Shown here piece by piece: positions 12,801 through 27,800 of a DNA stretch of 64,000 bases. The notes beneath the pieces were generated by a model that saw only the letters and a program-made list of their open reading frames with translations, had not been told where the DNA came from and did no database searches. Numbering within the stretch: position 1 is the stretch's first letter; every line of letters begins with the position of its first letter. The position numbers and the translations under genes are program-made. The stretch covers positions 953,001-1,017,000 of the forward strand of contig JAVTVJ010000041.1 of assembly GCA_034509425.1 (NCBI GenBank), written 5' to 3'. Origin of the DNA: Eopsaltria australis (taxonomy: Eukaryota; Chordata; Aves; Passeriformes; Petroicidae).

Positions 12801-15800
12801 AGCTTTATAAGTATTTTCTTTCCAGTGACAGAGTATCCTTGTTCATCTTCCTTGTGATTTTAAAAATTACTTACATGCATAACAGTGCAATACACTACTA
12901 AACCAGAAAGGAGTAGCATGAAACCAAGACTAAAAATGCATTTACGCCCAATTCTCTCTAATATGTAAATGCCTGAAAGCTCAGCATGTGTTATCCTCCT
13001 GTCAGCACAGGAAGCTGGGCGCAGTGTGCTGGGTGTTCTGTCCTGGCATGGCAAGGGCAGCAGTGCGTGCTCCAGCTTGCCTGGGAGAGCAGCTCTTGGT
13101 TATGTGCTTACCCTGGAATCCGGTGAGCAATTAGTAACTGCTGAGAGATCACTGGCATCTCATTTGGAAGGAAGTTTGCAGTAGGATCAGAAATGTCCTA
13201 GGCAGTGTGTGATTTGAAGGAGAGGGGAGAGGAAGCTTGGTAAAATGCAAAATAGTGGGTAGTGAACAAAGGTACTGCTTTTTGGAGTAAGTAGAAAAGC
13301 ACAGGAAACTTGCTGCAGCACATGGCTGTGCTTTAAGGCTCAGGGTACAGACATCACCCAGAATGTCCCAGTCTCTGCGGAAGAAAATGATGCTTTAGAG
13401 CAAACTTCAAAGTTTCAGATTTGAAGTTTCACCTTAATTGCAAAACTGTGTAGTCAAGGTAAGAATTAAACTCTTTTTTTTTTTTGGAGAAAATTACCAG
13501 TAAACAAATAAAAGCATGCACCTTCTGCAATTCAGCTCTTACTGTTGGCTTGAAAGAAAAGTACTGAGGAAGTTTTTTTTCTTCCTCCTTAGAAGCTACA
13601 GCCAGTAGTTTTCAGGTCTTGGATACATTACCTTCATGCAAAACTATGTCCAGCATTATGAAGGAGAGGTGGATGGGACAGTGATTCCCTTGCTCTCTAT
13701 AGTTAGGTAGCAGTGCTGGGCACTGCCAATTTCCATTCTGGAATTGTGCTTTTCCCAGCCCCGAGTTAATGGATTGTAGGACAATGTCTGACCCCTCCAT
13801 GCCAAAGGGAAGCATGGGAAGATGAACAATGAGAAAGTAAAACTTAAATGCTATTTTATGAACTCCTTCCAGTCTCCTGTTGAGAAATTGTATGGAAAGA
13901 TATTATTCATAACTTATGTGGAAATACATGATTTGGGATACTGAGTGAAATAACATTTAAGAGAAAGTGTGAATAGGTACAGAAAAATACTGGCTGCTCT
14001 CCTCAGAAGTGTGTTGTTGCTGTTGCTGTGTTGCATTTTCCTTGGACTATCTCAGTCAGAAAAAGCAGACTTTCAGAATTCTCCTCAGAGTTAACAAAAA
14101 ACCTTCCCCAGTGTTCTCTTCCCAGACTTTGTAACTGTCTCCTCCCCTCCTCGTGCATTTCTAGCACAAAGCAGTCCTTGCTTGTGTTTTGTTCATGAGT
14201 TTTCCCTGCAGCTCTCACAACCTGCCTGTCTTGTGAGTCATCAGATCTCCTTTGATCACATTTCTTCTTGTTTCATTTATTTCCCTGCTTATTTCAATTT
14301 CATTTTATACCAATACTATCTCATTATGGGAAGTGGTTTTTAGCACGCTTGCTATGAATGATGTACTACAGTAAAGATTGCAAATATGATTTGAAGTACT
14401 GGCAGGATTTTTTAGTTGACTGCCAAAGCAGGAGATGTCTGAAAAGCAGAAATGTCAGCAGTGCCCATTGAAATGTAAATGAAATGCTTAATGTGACCTT
14501 TCTGTGAGTGTTTGGGTCTCTTGTTCTTTCTCCCTTTCTCAGCCGTGTGCACATCACTGAAGCAACATTAAATCACCTAGGCAAAGCTTATGAAGTAGAA
14601 GAAGGGAATGGACACCTGAGGGATCCTTACCTTGAATCCATGAATATCAAAACCTACTTAGTGGTCGATCCAAGGGTATGTATATGTTTTGAAACATATA
14701 TATTTATTCAAGTATATACACGCATTATAAATACATAGGTTTCCGTGGTGCATGCAGCTTTTTCATTCAGGGACAGAATTAAAGCACGGTGTGAGTCACC
14801 TGAGTAGCTTGGATTTGGGAGCTGAGATCTGAAAGCACATCCTGCTTTTTTATGACATGCCCATTACATTGAAAGTAATAAGTGTTACGCTGAAACCTCT
14901 TATGTGACCCGCTTAGAGTAAAAACACATACTTGACCATGCATTTGTGTGAAGTGTCTCAGAAACCCAGGTGAAAAGGTGAGAATGAAGGAATGAAAGAA
15001 TACCTGTAACTCATGACCACTTTCCGCTAAAATATTCCCTGTAAAATGGCATCAGACATCTTCCTCACTATCTGAAAAGTAAGATTCACCTTCTTTTCAG
15101 GGTGTGAAGTTAGCAATTGTGGGTTGCTCCTTTAGAGCCTGGTAACTACAAACACCTGGAGTATTGCTATTTTGAATTGGCTTGTGGTTGATGAGTCAAA
15201 TGGTTCAAATGAAAAAAGAATGCAGATGAGAAGCTTCTTTCCTTCCTGGTCTTTACAGGAAGGAACAGCATAGAGCCACTTTTAAATAGCAAGAACTCAA
15301 TCTTATCTTGGTTACATTTTTCAATACTGCTACTGCCCCCAGTTGCACACAGCACATATTCTCTGACTGAGGACCTGTGGCCATTTAAATGGTCTCTGCT
15401 CCCTTGAAGATACTTGTGAGAGAATTACCAGTCATTGGCATCCTGGTTTATTCTGTAGTTTTATTTTCCCTGTAGCTCTGCAAGGGTGTTGCTGAACAGC
15501 CTGTCTGTACTGCCTGACTCAGCACCTGTGACACAGAGATATAATCTAATGTGGAGTCTGTAATTTGTAGGATCTTCTAACCACTATTTTGATACACCCC
15601 AGCTCAGGAATTTGGAACCTTTTTCCCCTGCTGTAGTGCTGACTGCAAGGAAACTGTATCTGTTCATAAGATCCTGTGAGCCCTTGCATCACTGTAGATA
15701 AACCTGGAAGTTTGACTGTTGCAGTGTTGCAAGCGAAGGCTTGTAAAGGCAGCTGAAGCAATTCATTGTGTATCCTATGATTTGCTTTAGCTCACATTAA

Positions 15801-18800
15801 TTAAACGAGATAAAGGAATTGAGTTTGGCTGACATGTTGCTGATGTGTTCAGAGCCCTACTAAATAGCGAGACTCTATAATCTTGAACTACTCAATACAC
15901 AGAGCTTCAGGTATCTTTGTAATTTGTCTGAATTTGTTTTCCACATGAGCGCGTTTTCTTTCTGTCAGTCCAAGCAATGCCTGTCAAACAACCACCTCCC
16001 CAAAACCCGTGTGAACGACGGGCTGAAGATGCGCGCGTCCGTGCGCATGACGCGGTACCTGGAGTCCTGGGGGGCGGCTCGGCCCTTCGCGCACCTCAAC
16101 CACCGCGAGAGCGTCAGCAGCGACTCCTCCACCTCCCAGGGCCGGCGGAGAAAGGTGAGGGCTCGAGTAGTGGTGGCAACCTACAATTGCAAACTACTCC
16201 GGGTGTCTTGTGGTGTGAGACTCAAAATCTGACGTGACTTCTGTGGCTGAATCGATGCCTTAAGTTTTAGCTTTTGTATTTTTCAGATTTTCTACCGCAT
16301 TAGTGTGTAACTCTAAACTCCATACAGAGTGTCAGTGAACTCTCTTCACAGTGTGGTCAGACAAAACAATCTTTCCAGGCCTGAGAACCAAGGTCACCAT
16401 CACAGCCTCAGGCCCTGAAAAGTATAAACAAAAGTAAATGGGGGCGGGGGGGAAGCAGACTGGGAGAATGTGACTTCATTACCTGAAGCTGTAATTGGAC
16501 AATTAACCTCTGATATGCAAATAAACCAAACTTACATCTGCCCAAAAAGCTCGTGACCATTATCCATCTTGGGTGCAGCCTCTCTGAGGCTCCTGCACTG
16601 CCCAAGGTGTATCTGTTAGAGGGCTTTAATAAATACCCACTTTATTCTCTAGCTCTGTCTAGCCTCTGTTCTGGGTAGCCACTCCAAGGCATCAGAATGT
16701 TTGCTCTTACCTTTGGTGTTCAGTGTGCACACAGAACTGAGAGGGTGTCTGCAATGTCTCTTTCTGTCAGAAGTTAGCCATATTCAGAGTGCCAGTCTCT
16801 CTAGAATGTTGCAATCAGGGTATATCTTCAAAGCACAACTATATTTTTTCTATCATTTTTCCATCCTGAGATCCTGCCTGCTACATGTGGTTTTATATAA
16901 AAAAAAGATAGATGCACTCAATACTTACTTGAAATGTATAGAGAATAAATAGTTCCTCCACATGCTCTCCCTGCAACTGGATTTTATCAGTAAAGAATTT
17001 TCAAGATCAAGAATTCTTAAGGTTTTAAAGATTTTAAAACACAAGGAAACAAATTTTTCCTTCCATCTGCCCTTCCTGAAAGCTGGAAGTAGATGTGCAT
17101 GCTTTCAGGTGTGGTCCTGGAGCCACAGCTCTAGCAAATTCTAATTTAAGCAACCATCAATCCATTCAGGTGTGTGGAAGTGCTTCCCAGTCTGCTTGCC
17201 TCTGCTGGTGCTGGCTTAGTTATTTTGGTGTGTAAAAAAATGAGGAGGAAGATCTCTTTACTTATTTTCTAACAAACTTTTTTGTCAGAAAACACTTCTC
17301 ATTTGTTAAAGCAGAAAACATTGCCGGAAAGGGTTGATTTTTATCAGCTTTTCTGTTTGAGAATGGTTCTTGATTATATATATATATATTTTTTTAATTT
17401 CTGAATGAAAATGGTTTTGGCAGTCTTTTGATGTTTGTTTTCCATAGTTGTTTGCTATTCAGAGAGTGTGTATCTTATTCTTAATTCCTATTTTATTCAG
17501 GAAATACCTTTGTGTTCTACTGGGCGTCAGAAAACTTCTGATAGGTTTGTCAAGTACCTTCTTTTCTTTTTTTTTGTGCTCCTGTACTCCTCTTGCAGTT
17601 CAGTGTGCTGTAAGCATGTGATCACTTGGCTGATTAATCACTGTGTGTATATGGTAGTCCTGCCTTAGAAAGTTTAAGCTAAATCTTTGGCCTTTAGAAG
17701 ATTTCTCAGCTCACATTTGTTATTGTTAGCAGACTCTGAAAGGAGCTTCTTGTCTTCCTGTAAGTCTTATTAATGTTTGCCTTTACAATGTGATAAAGAA
17801 TTGTCATGTATAATGGAACCTGTAGCACTGAGTTTAAAAAGGAGCTGATTTTCACTTGTGGAACATTCCCTCAGTTTGTCAACATGCTGTCCTGAAAAAT
17901 GCATGACTTCAGTAACTGGAGAAATGCTTAGTAAAGTGCTCATGGGTGTATTTTTTAGTCAGTTTGGAGCATTCTGGCTTAGCTTTTCCCTGGAAGCTTG
18001 CCCCACTGTGTGCTGAGAGAGTGTACTCTGTACCCATTACTTGTTTCTGAGTAGCATTTGTGACACAGACTTCATTTCATCCTCAGAAATTCATCTCAGA
18101 AGGGAAGGATAGAGGAAGATATTTATGATGAAATGATGTCAACCATTGAAGGCCTCAGTTCAACTAAGTATGCAGTACTTTAATTTTTTCTTCATCTGTT
18201 CTTTGAGAAAGCGTTTTCAATTTAAGCCTAGATATAAAATTTACTTATGAAAAATGAGAAGTTATCAGGATTTTTGTCTTGCCCTTTTTTTGATCTTTGT
18301 TTTTTACTTAGCTTCTTTTTGGATTTAGTTTAACTATGAGAGTGTTACTGCATTATTATAGCAAGAAGCCAGTGATCAGTCTTGCTCTTCAATGTTTTCT
18401 TTATTAAAACAAGAAGTTTCATGAAATGGGGTGCTGTCCTGAACAAAAAACTACATGTTAAGTCAAAACAGAGTTTTGTGGGTAATAAAGTTGCTTTAGT
18501 GTCTGGTCCACTGCAGGGGAATGGTCTGTCAGGTGCAGGTCATTCCTTAGGCAGTACATTTGCATTTAAAAGCAGACAAACACAGGCAATGGTGGTGGTT
18601 TGGTCTCAGTTTTGTTTTAATTTAAAATACATTATTTGAATTGCTAACAAATGTAAAACGCTGAATTCAAGAAGAAAAACTCTTTCATCTAAATTCTAAG
18701 AATGCTGCACCTCAGGTATTCCTAATAGGAGTCTGATATTATTCAGGGGAAGTTTTTGGAGGCTGTGAGCCCTCTCTAACACCTGCTGTTAGACTTTCCT

Positions 18801-21800
18801 ATTCGTAAGCCTTCAGGAAGGTTTGGAGTTACATTTTTTGTGTAGCTGGCAGGTGTTGCTCTCTGTGAGTGTTGGGGATCTGCCTGTCAGATGTATAAAA
18901 ACACAACTGCTGGTTTGTTCTACTATGAGACATAAAGACCTTGCAGAAGCATCAGATGTGTGTTGGGAGTGGCTGTGGGGTCTCAAGTGCAGCGATGATT
19001 TTGTGTCCTGTCCTTGGCTTCTGTGAGCTCCTGGTAACTCCTGTCTCTCTCTGGCTGCAGTCCGTCGTGTGGCAAATCAGAGGACTTCTGTGGGTTCTCA
19101 CTGATCTTTACAGAACCTGGTCTTGAAAAAGAGGTTGGTAAGAGCAAAATAATCCTTTTTGGTCTTTGATTTGCCCTTCAGAGCAGCATAAGAATATGTC
19201 TGAAACTTTTTATTCTGAAACGGGATTCTGGAGGTGACTGCACATCCTAAGAGGTTTTTGGTAACTAATGGAAAGCTGATCTCATGAGTCATTTGAACTG
19301 GTCATTCTTTCTTGAGAATGCAAATTCTGAGCTTAAATGAGATTGTCTCTAATCTGTGGTCAAATTCTTGCCATAAGGGAGTTAGTGGGAGTTTGGCAAT
19401 TTTTCTATATAAACTACTTCCCTCAAAAGTAATGAGATTTAAAGAAGGAAAAAAAGAAAAGGATTTCTGCATCCATAACAAAAATACTTTGTTTTCCATG
19501 GCTGTTTCATTGTAGATATAATGGTGGTATTTGTTAGGTGCAGTGTACTTTTTCTGTTTGAATAACTGCTGTTTAATTTACTGTGCTGTGGATGTAGTTA
19601 CTGGTGTGGGTCTGTACATACATTTTAGGTTTATTTCTGTGTATGTCCTTTTCTGATAAGGATTTTGACCATGGGCATCTGTGGAGAACTGATTTACAAA
19701 CTGCCTGGATTTCCCTCTAGGCTGGAAATTATCCTTTGGACTGAGCTGTTTTTCTTGAAAGATGTTCAAGTGATTGGCTTTTTTTGGTGGTGGTTTTCTT
19801 TTGTCCTGTTTTAATTCTAGGTATATTTTTAATAATACAGTATAAACTTGTATATATATATCATCACAAAAATGTAATAAAATTAAGAAAAAACACCCCT
19901 GAAATTACCCTGATGCTTTACTCTCTGTGTTTCAGTATCGCACCATTCCTATTCTGAAACTCAAGAGTTACTTCGTGTGTGCCAGTTTTGTGTTCCTCTG
20001 TATATTTGTGATCCAGATGTTTATCATGCCAAAGTAAGTGCTGCTATTTTAATTATTCATAGTTCAAATTAACCAATAGGTAAAGTGAACCTCGTGCATG
20101 GAACTTTTTGGAGTTCCTGAGGGGTTATATTTAAGAAACCCCTCAGGAATTAAATTTAATTTACCCCATGATAAAGGAGTGCATTCAAGTTGTTGGCGTA
20201 AGAGCCAAGATATCAGTATGAAAATAAAATAGAAATATTTCTTTAATGTTTTGTTTGCTTAGTACACACAGGGAGATGGTCAGTTAATTGAGAAAGACTA
20301 TAAGAACAGTTGGCTGTAAAAACATTGAGAAGTAGGAAAATGGGATTTAGCTGGTTTAACTGTGCTCAGTGATCCTTTTCTGTAGAGCCACAAGTAGGCA
20401 ATTTGAGCTGCTTGTCACACCTCCAGGAAAGCAGATGATGGATAATCCTGCAGTTGATGGCACATTTGCTTTTTGTGACTGTTGCAGTGCAGTTTCCATG
20501 TGGTTTATACACAGGGCAGTGGCTCAGGCCATCAAGAGCAGAATCTCTTTAAGCAGTGATTGTGCAACAGAACATCTGTAACCTGTGTAATCTTATAGTC
20601 ATTCGGTGTTATTTGATGAAAAATCATATTTAAACTTTGTTTGTTTTGTGCTTGCTTCTTCTGTTTAGAACTGCAAAACTGGGAATTTCCTTTGGAGTTG
20701 TTGCAGTCATCATTGTGTTTATTTTGTTTGTGTGCTTTGCTGAGAAATGTCTGGTAAGTTTACTTTTAAAAAACACTTCCTGTTTTCAAAAGTGGATGGA
20801 TACGTTTCAGCAACTTGGTCTATCTTTTAGGCTGATGAAATTTTAGTAATTTCAATAGGAGTTACAGGAATCTTAAACCTCAAGTGATGAGAAGATTCCA
20901 TTGCCTGAAACAGATTTTCATGTCTGAAAATTCTCACAGTAATTCAGAGTTATTTGGGTGCAAGAATGGATGGGTAGGAGGGAGGACATGGGGTTGGTTT
21001 TTTAAAATGTATTTTTATTTTTATGTTTGTCATTAATTTTGGTTGTAAATAATGTTATTCTCCATGCTGGAAACAAGTTGGAGCGGAAGATCAGTTTTCA
21101 TAATAATTTATGAAGTGTAATGAAAGTTACAAACATATGAATAATTTATTGTCAACAATTTCATGGCTGTTAGAATTCCAAATTCACCATTGCATCAATT
21201 AGGTGCACTTTGCACTTGCAGTTCCTTTTTTTTTTTTGCATTATTAAACGCTTGCAATTACTGTTTAAAAATATATAGTGACTGAGAGTTCAATGAAACA
21301 AAGTGAAAAAATTAATGTCCTCCTCGGTTCATGAGCTGCAGGGAGAGAGAAGGGATTTTAGAGATGGGATTTCAGAATGTTCCTTGCACTCATCAGAGCT
21401 GCGCTGTGCCAGAGTGGGGAGAGGGAATCCTGAGGTGCTGCTGAGGATGCACTGCAGCATCCCAGCATGGGCATGGAGCTCTCCCAGGAAAGAAACAGTC
21501 CCTTACAGAGCCACGGCCAAGCTGTGGAAAGGGGAAAGAAAAAAATTAAAGAAAATTGCACTCAGGGCATGAGATAAAGATTTATGATGCATTTAATTGT
21601 ATGGTTAGACAGATATATGGATTTTATATATGTATGGTATTTATATACGTATATAGATGGATTTTTGCATATATGTCTGTAGAGAGAGAGGGGTGTGTGT
21701 ATGCAGCCGTGTGTTTTTTCTACACCTGCAGAAACACACGGAGAAAACAGAAAATTCCAAGACTGCAGTTGCATCAGACTTCAGTTTTATGCTGGGAGTG

Positions 21801-24800
21801 TTTTGGTGTAGCAGCATGGAAGAATGCTTGCAGTCATTCAAATTATGCTTTACTGGATGTTTTTCTCTATAGCAACAATTGGAGGATATGGTTGGTTTTG
21901 ATTTAGTAATCTGAAAATGTAGTTCCAAATATAATATTATAGCTCTGTCACTAAAAAAATAGAAAATTGTTACTGCATTTTTATTGTTTTCCCTAGAACT
22001 TTCAAACAGACCAAAATTCTGTATTTTTAAAGCACAAATTCAGAAAATTTTAGCACCCAACCCCTTTGAAAAAAGGAAGCATTGTTTCTATTTTCAGCTG
22101 GGGAAAGGTGTTAGACATTGGCTCCGAATGACAACATTCAAAGTTCTAAATTAGAATTCCAGTGAAGGCTTTAGACATGCTCCAGCAGAAAAAAGGCCAA
22201 CTTTGCATTTAGAAATATTTCTTCTCCTGTATGAAAGTGTTATCCCTGGCACTGAAACAAATTAATTTTGTTTTCAGAAGTGCTGCTCAGATCAGTGGCC
22301 TCTCCTGCGCCATCTGTGTGCTGTCTCAGAAAAGGTGGAAACAATGCCTTTACTCAGGCTTCCTTTAGCAGTCATCACTATAGCTGCCTTGCTGACTATA
22401 GCCATTTTTAATTTGGTAAGTAATCATATTAATGGATGAGCTTATTGTAAAATCCACAGTTCAAGTAACTTCCTGTGTTCTTTTAAGTACCAGTTTTTGC
22501 TGCTTTTTCTAGTGCCTGATTTGCAACATGAGTTGATTTGCAGAGGGATAATGCATGATGTCAAGAGCATTAAAAATAAAAGCTCCTACTTTGTGGAACT
22601 GAAAGTACACATGATAGACTTCAGCTCTAGTTTACACCACCTTTTCTTGTTTTCAAAATGGCACTTATAACAACTCTTGATTGTAACCCTCATCACCAAG
22701 ATGCTTTCCTTTTTTAATGTGGCTTTAAATGTTTGGATGTGGCAGGCAGCACTTTAAGCAGTTCACTGTGGTGTTTGCACTCATTGGTAGTAATGGGGAT
22801 GAGGGAGGGAAGAATATAGCTTGGCTCTCTTCTAAAAGCAAAGGCATTGAGGATAGGTACTGCTGGAGTAAGGTGGAAATCGTGTCTGTCTTTTAAATTA
22901 AGTTTTAATATTATGTTGTACATATTTGAATAGCTGTGCTGTGATTTTATTTAAACAAGCGTTGTGTGTTAACACTTCCACCTAACTGATAGTTAACTGC
23001 TAAAACTGATGTCCTCCTGATCCCATGTGTTTGTTTGCCTTGCCGTTCTCCTGATTCCACAGGGAGTTCATTCTGAAAGCAGTGCTGCAAAAAATGCTTA
23101 ATTTTCTTTCATAGGGTGTTTTTTTCTGCTGGCTTAGGTCCTTAAATTGACTCACAGTGGTGTCATGTGAACACCACCAGAGACAGCCTGAAAGAAAACA
23201 GGAACAGCAGCTGTGAAACTGGGGGGTGAGACAAAACCACATGTTTGTGCCAGATAGCTGCTAGATTAACACAGGCATAATGTAAAACTTTACCCCCAAT
23301 GAGAAAATTAGTAAATTTTAACCTTGCAGCTTGTGTGTGCATATATGTTTAATACAACTACATGGGATGCCATTGTATTTCAACATTTATTCAGTAGGAC
23401 TGAAAAGACAACCAGATCAGCACTCTTTGTAAAATACAAGGACAAAAAATCAGTGATTACCTGCTAATAAGTTTGTATGATGGTTTTAATGGTATGTTTT
23501 GTTTCGTGGTGGTTTTTTTCCCTCCCCTCCAATAAATCAAGGCTACTGAAGAGAACAAGCCTGCCAACTTTACTGGATCAAATGACCTGAGTGCTACCAC
23601 CAATGTGAGTAGAGTTCCATTTTAATTTCTAGGATTAAAATGAAATGAATCTTGGGTGGTGGGTATAGAATAACAGAACATCCTGAGTTGGAAGGGACCC
23701 ACAAGGATCATCAAAATCCAACTCCTATTGTATATTTTTTCTTTTTATTTATAAAGATAGGTTGAGTTTTTTTAACTTTTGAATATGAAGATTTGGTCAT
23801 GACACAGGGCAGTTTTAAGGGATATTTTCTATTGTTACATATGGCTTTCCTGTGCATCGTTTAGAGATTTTTAAAAGTATGGAGTACTTACGGATAAAAC
23901 TGAAATTTTGGTTTATTTTGGTCTCTCAGCATATTTGGGAGGTGTTCTCTAGCATTTCTGTAAGGGTAAATTCAGCACTTACTAGTGACACAAAAGTGTC
24001 ACTAGTATTTCTGGGGGTTTCTCTTTTTATGTCTCTAATCCTAAAGAACTGCTGTATTTTGAGTTCATCCAAATGTTTGGGATGCTCCTTTGCCACCTGG
24101 CCACCCCTTTAGATGATGGTCATATTTTTGAATGATGTGCAGCAGGTTGTGTGAGGTGCCTTTCATCCAGGTGCTTATCACAGATGATAAGTTACAGATA
24201 TGAAATGCACATTGTACTCATCTGTTAATTTTTTGTTCTTGCATGTTTGCAAATCAGACTTTTGGAAGCACAGCTCATCCCTGCATTGAGGAAACGTAAG
24301 TAATGAATACATCTTACTTTGAAAGCCAGATCTTTGAATGTCGTGTATCTTAATCACAAATGGCAGGTTCTGTTGCTGTATAAAAGGCAGGTTTTTTAGG
24401 TATCTGACAGCAGAAAAGTTCTTCATGAAATCAAGATTACTCTTGACAGAGTGGAAGGGCTTAAGTGGCTGACAGACCTCTGTAGGTGTTCTCTACATAG
24501 TGGTTCCTTTTTCAGAGGTTTGGCTTGAGGGAGAGTGTTCATTTTCTTTTGGAGTAGACTCAATGCCTTTATGATGACAGAGTAGGTATAAAGTGCTCTG
24601 TAAGGGCTCTGATTAGGAGTTGCCTCATAAATTGTTCTGGTTTCGTTCACTTCAGCAGAAATGTTAACTGTTCAGCCAAGAATCTCACAGTTCTGTGGTA
24701 GGCCTGTGCTATTACAGGTGGGAAAACTGTGCCTTGTGCATAAAGAGAAATGAATTCCTGGGGAGCAGAAGCTGAGGTAATTTTGGAGTTGCTTGTAGAC

Positions 24801-27800
24801 TGAAGTATGCCAGCTGAGCCCCTCACACGTGTGCCCATGGCTGCAGGCAGCAATCCTGGCTGCACCACACACCTGGGCCATGGTCAGTGCTGCCAGCTGC
24901 ATGCTGACCTTGGATACCACATCTGAACTAGGATTCCCTTGGAAAGGTGCTCAGTGATTCCATAATGGGAATAGTGGCCATAGCTTGATTATGCTTATTA
25001 GCATCAAAGTTCTTATGAAGGAGCTGTGTCTAAGGCTGGATAACCAGTCATGGTCTTCACGTGTTACTGGTTTGGGAGGTGAGAAATGGGTATCTGATTT
25101 AGGTTACAATGGGAAAGCACAGTCAAAATAGGTTTAATGTGCTGGACTTGCTGGTTCAGAGCTGGACTATGGTTCAGTCACTGGACTATGAGCCTACTTT
25201 AGATTATTCTTGAACTTTAAATAAATAATTGAGTAAATTAATAAACTTCAAGAGATAAATTCTCAACACTTCAGTTTTTATCAGCATTGCTTACTTATGT
25301 TGATATTTTTCTGTTTAAATATTTTTGTTTACCCATAACAAATTTAAAAAAGTAAACTAAACTAAATTTTAAGTTCATCCTATTAGTGTCATTAAAAATA
25401 AAGCTTTCTTTGATTGCAATTTCTTTGTTTGAAATTGCAGTGACCATTAACTCAGAGCATTTGCTGTGGTTTGAACATCTCTTAGACATAAGTTCTGAAT
25501 AATGCAAAGGCTCTTTAAATTTCTCTTTTACAGTACTATGCTTACTGCTGTATATTGGGGTTCATTGCCTGCTCGGTGTTTCTTCAAATGAGCTTCGAAC
25601 TCAAAGTTCTCCTCCTGTCCATTGCTGTGACTGTCTACCTCATCATTTTTAATACCCTCCAGCACAAAGACATCTATGGCAACAGTACCAGGTGCACTGT
25701 AAAGTTTCTTATCCTTTAATGTTTCATGTAAGGAGGTGTTAGATTTTTATGCACTTACTGGACTATTGAAATATCAAAATCATGTAACTTTCTGTAAAGT
25801 TAACAAGGAAATCTTATTAGACCATGCCACCTTTTTTTTTAATCTTTTTAAACAAAGTGTATGTTCTCTGAAACAATTCTGTAACATGGCTTCTGAGATC
25901 CCTGGAAGCCGCGGATTACATTAAGGACTAGGGAGTAGAATATTCATGTCATAATAAGGTTGATCTTCTGTTAAGTTATGAAGAAAAGCCTTGCTAAAAG
26001 TCTGAGGTTCAAGCTGTGCTTGTGAGACCTTGGTAGTCAATAGGATGGTGAACTCTTCATGTACTAACCTTACTAAGTGCAGGTGTTTTGAAAAGTAGCA
26101 GCAATTTACCTGATCTAATTGCAGAAACTGAAAATACTGAAGAGAAATCACATGCAAAAGTTTTACTGTTAATTTTTAAGTCTTTTCCTCAGCACAGTCT
26201 CATAGCTGAAGATTAGAATAAGTTTAGTTTGCAGGGGCTGTAACCTGTCAGCACACCCTAAAACTCTTGAGTGAACTTAATCATTCATATTATGAGAATT
26301 TAGATTTGCATTTGTAAAAAATAATAGATGTGGTAAGACTGATCTTACTATGAAATATGAGTGGTGATTCAGATACAGGTGTGATTTAATTGCTTTCTTT
26401 GTCTTAGGAATTCAGGTTTTTAAATTGTTATTGTCTTTCCTTCCATAAATAAGAAAGTTTCTTTTCCTACTTCAAGGTTTCATTGTCTGTGTTTTTGTAG
26501 GGTGGTGTGGGGTGGGAGCTGAAACTCATTCTGGTGGAAATTAAGATGGCTACATTAAGATAAAGCAGTGTTTACTTGAACATCTCACTACAACAGCCAC
26601 TGAACAAGGTTTCAACACCCAGTGTGTCCTGATGTGAAATGCATCATTCCATGTGTTGGATGGGCTGATAATCCTTTCTCATTGTTAGGACAGGACCTGT
26701 CCCCAGCCAACCACTGTCACAAATGAACAGTGACACTGGTGCAAGTCTGAGCAGACACCCTCTTCCCCTCACCTCCCACCCTAACCCTCCACTGGGCAGA
26801 TTTTCTTAAAGCATACAGATGACTTTGTATTGCTTTCTTATTTTCAGGCTTTTCATCAAAGAGCCAAGGACAATGACGAATTTATATCTGGTTCTGTTTT
26901 ACATAACCCTAGTTTTACTTGCAAAACAGGTATGTATTTAAAAACGCAATCACGTAGTTCCTTTACTTGCAGCAAGTTGATTTAAATAAAATGCAAAATG
27001 TTGTTCCTTGAAGTTGTGCTCTACATTAGTATGCATTTTTATCTTTTTTTAGTATTCTGGTCTTGCAGATAACATAGTTGTAGTTAGTTATTGGTAATGC
27101 AGAAATTATTACTCTGAAAGGATGGGAACATTTTTCTAGTTTTCAACAGTGTTTGCATCACAGACATGAGATCTTCCTGTTCTTCCAGTTTTGATCTATC
27201 TGTATTTATGTATCAGTATTAATTCTAAATCAACATAGCCATTCAAGACAAAAATAATCATCATATTATTAAAGTGTCATTTTGGTAAATACACCTCATG
27301 GTCCCAAATTACATTTGGTCTTAATGGCTGCTTCATATTTTTCTGACCTTTGCTCTCAAAGTACATGTTTCAGAACTATATAGACTGAAAAGGCCTTGAA
27401 GAAACTATTGCTACTACACTTCTTGAGAAAATTGCCTAATATTTTTCAGTGAGTTATTTTATGGCTTTAATTTATCATATTTGGTCTCTTTGCAGATTGA
27501 CTATTACTGTCGACTGGACTGTCTGTGGAAGAATAAGTTTAAAAAAGAACATGAACAATTTGAAACTATGGAGAATGTTAACAGGCTTTTGCTGGAAAAT
27601 GTACTCCCAGCACATGTTGCTGCATATTTCATTGGAGAAAAACGAAATGAGGTGTGTTGAGTCTCTCCTATGTGAAGGACAGCAAATTGGACTCCTGTGA
27701 TATATATTATACATGATGTGAAAAAGAACACAGACTATAAACTATTGCAATCTTTGCCTCTTGTTTGTATTCCAAGACCTTTGTAAACCCAAGAACCTAT

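Noticed and set aside
16287..16306. A 20-bp microexon candidate after TTTTTCAG in ADCY7 intron 10 that would also restore phase.
   Set aside because: The 44-bp exon at 17501 fits the phase equally and its residues (TSDR before NSSQKGR) match the family. The 20-bp candidate has no resemblance and a poor donor context.
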